Assembly (NCBI GenBank): GCA_937907495.1
Contig: CALESS010000072.1
Coordinates: forward strand, 1 to 7,596
From: an uncultured Anaerolineaceae bacterium
GTDB taxonomy: Bacteria > Chloroflexota > Anaerolineae > Anaerolineales > Anaerolineaceae
Length of the DNA: 7,596 nt
Reading direction: 5' to 3'
In this document: positions 7,401 to 7,596 of the stretch, in pieces
How positions within the stretch are numbered: position 1 is the first letter of the stretch
Layout of the letters: every line of letters starts with the position of its first letter
Made by a program: the position numbers and the translations under genes
The notes under the pieces: model-generated
What the model was told of the DNA's origin: nothing
Database searches by the model: none
The model's input: only the letters and a program-made list of their open reading frames with translations

Positions 7401-7596
7401 ATCCAGCACACCCAGAACGCGGTTTTCGATTTTTAGGGGCAGTGAAAATTCGGAGAGGGTTTCTGGCAGGCCTTCTTCGTAACGGAAGCGGCTTTCTTGC
7501 GAGACATCCATCACCAGCAGCTCCTGGCCGGTTTTGGCAACGTGACCGATGATGCCCTCCCCATAGACGGGGGAGATCAGCGGTGTGTGACCCTCA
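4440..7596 (-). CDS. Multi-GAF SpoIIE/RsbU-type PP2C protein phosphatase (N-terminus missing)
   Basis: The frame is open to the right edge, so the true start lies outside. The GTG at 7514 falls inside a GAF domain, and 27 further in-frame codons continue it upstream. Counting from that GTG as residue 1, GAF domains lie at about: the end of one up to 72, 98-247, 268-418, 438-588 and 610-768, making five visible. A helical linker with 'LARQIQRTFLPEQMP' (785-799) leads into the SpoIIE phosphatase domain (about 800-1020). Its metal-binding acidic residues are present: D819 in 'VGGDFYD', D837 in 'ADVSDKG', D957 in 'YTDG' and D1009-D1010 in 'SDDIT'. The enzyme should dephosphorylate Ser/Thr on a partner, classically an STAS-type anti-anti-sigma factor, when the GAF domains sense ligand. 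No such partner is in the window. No membrane helix is visible in this part, so it looks cytoplasmic. The HAD gene overlaps its stop. The ligand and the number of missing N-terminal domains are unknown. Confidence 0.93.
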   Translation of the reverse strand, partial: EGHTPLISPVYGEGIIGHVAKTGQELLVMDVSQESRFRYEEGLPETLSEFSLPLKIENRVLGVLDVQSDQVEGFHEIDALVLRSLADNIARAVEGAQLYSALQQRIEYISAVYDVSRRLNSILDLNQLLDEIVQTLQKRFNFPYVHIFTIHSGLRKVTYKAGSGARSQVLRDQEISYSLDDPHGIIPWVARTGQTHISNDVNNDPLYRQAELPPFNTRSELTVPLLFGSEVIGVLDIQSDQLNAFDENSLALFETLSAGIAVALRNATLYRTELWRRKVADSFRDVAILLSANVAISQLMDTILCELEENLPCDASAIWLMDDDALYGGVQNLHLAASHGVDAEKLTQIREESQEVRDWLQAALLAEEPIIRSPEDPRGPLGLALDFPPDYSSVSAPLRSGDQPLGIITLAHRTNGRYGHETKAMTTTFASYASVAIQNAHLYQEAQEQAWVSTILLQVAETSQSSNSVDDLLSDMVNLTPLVAGVKRCAMFLLDESLRTFSLKSWYGLEETPAKTIFTEREIPALARLNQSRTAIFVQDPQSELSFPASILPPDSGAVVILPLLVRGTLLGAFLVQHQMLHHYAGQPIDQQTLAILQGIAHQTSIALENLILNEARQEEAYVTAVLLQVAQAVVSQNDLDDILDTIIHLLPILVGINTCILYLWDPVQQIYRPLIGVAPTRQEEAALAARPYSPGEYSLLDQTLQNDQVCFAPLPPDCPSAEWHKQTCNPVDDNPARIITPTDGLFAFPISVKGEGYGVLLAKDTAENLGARERRQEIITGVAQQIALAIQNDRLKDEMVGRERLEQEIQLARQIQRTFLPEQMPQVKGWQVDSRWQTARQVGGDFYDIFSIEPDLLGLVIADVSDKGMPAALYMTVARTLLRANAKTSHSPAQVLEWVNNLLMNDSQNGMFVTVVYALLRPSTGELIYANAGHNRPLLYTAGTQKVNMLPKGGMALAVMENIKFEDHNLTLNPGDALVLYTDGATESFSPSGEAFGEDRLANAFLKAIEQNPSTLLEEIEAMLYRFREGAPPSDDITFLSISRILGTAE

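Noticed and set aside
7512..7514. GTG at 7514 as the start of the multi-GAF gene
   Set aside because: The frame continues upstream with typical GAF sequence ('GEGIIGHVAKTGQ') to the window edge, so this GTG is an internal valine.

Overview
The window reads as a piece of chromosome from a moderately GC-rich bacterium, most likely a member of the Chloroflexota (Anaerolineae-like). That placement is an inference. It rests on the proline/threonine-rich LysM protein with 'C-x-P-x-GW' repeat starts, the multi-GAF signalling proteins, and the style of the small FtsB/DivIC-like protein. No marker gene settles it. The first ~55 bases are almost pure G and look like a low-quality contig end.

Layout, left to right. 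Positions 1-712 (minus strand) hold the 5' part of a membrane-anchored protein with two LysM modules, running off the left edge. Four bases upstream of it, on the same strand, is a complete 781-residue membrane sensor (717-3062): about seven membrane helices, a GAF domain, a coiled coil and a histidine-kinase-type core. An extended -10 promoter reads into this pair. A divergent sigma70-type promoter, a tRNA-Leu(CAG) gene (3182-3265) and a hairpin terminator follow on the plus strand. Next comes a 129-residue septum-formation-initiator-like protein (3375-3764, plus), which converges on the last group. That group lies on the minus strand: a multi-GAF SpoIIE/RsbU-type phosphatase entering from the right edge (4440-7596, start not in the window), whose stop codon overlaps the start of a HAD-family phosphatase gene (3793-4443). 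The HAD gene is interrupted by one in-frame TGA.

Most of the window is signalling machinery: one membrane sensor kinase-like protein paired with a cell-wall-binding-type LysM protein, and one PP2C-type phosphatase with an array of five visible GAF domains coupled to a metabolite phosphatase. No response regulator, anti-sigma factor or anti-anti-sigma factor is visible.

The points most worth a second look are: (1) the kinase-like protein has Gln where the phospho-accepting His should be and a degenerate N-box, so it may not be a conventional histidine kinase; (2) the HAD gene has a single nonsense codon in an otherwise intact reading frame; (3) each LysM module carries an equally spaced cysteine pair; (4) the GAF array looks as if it grew by tandem duplication. 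I saw no CRISPR array, insertion sequence, phage gene or defence island.
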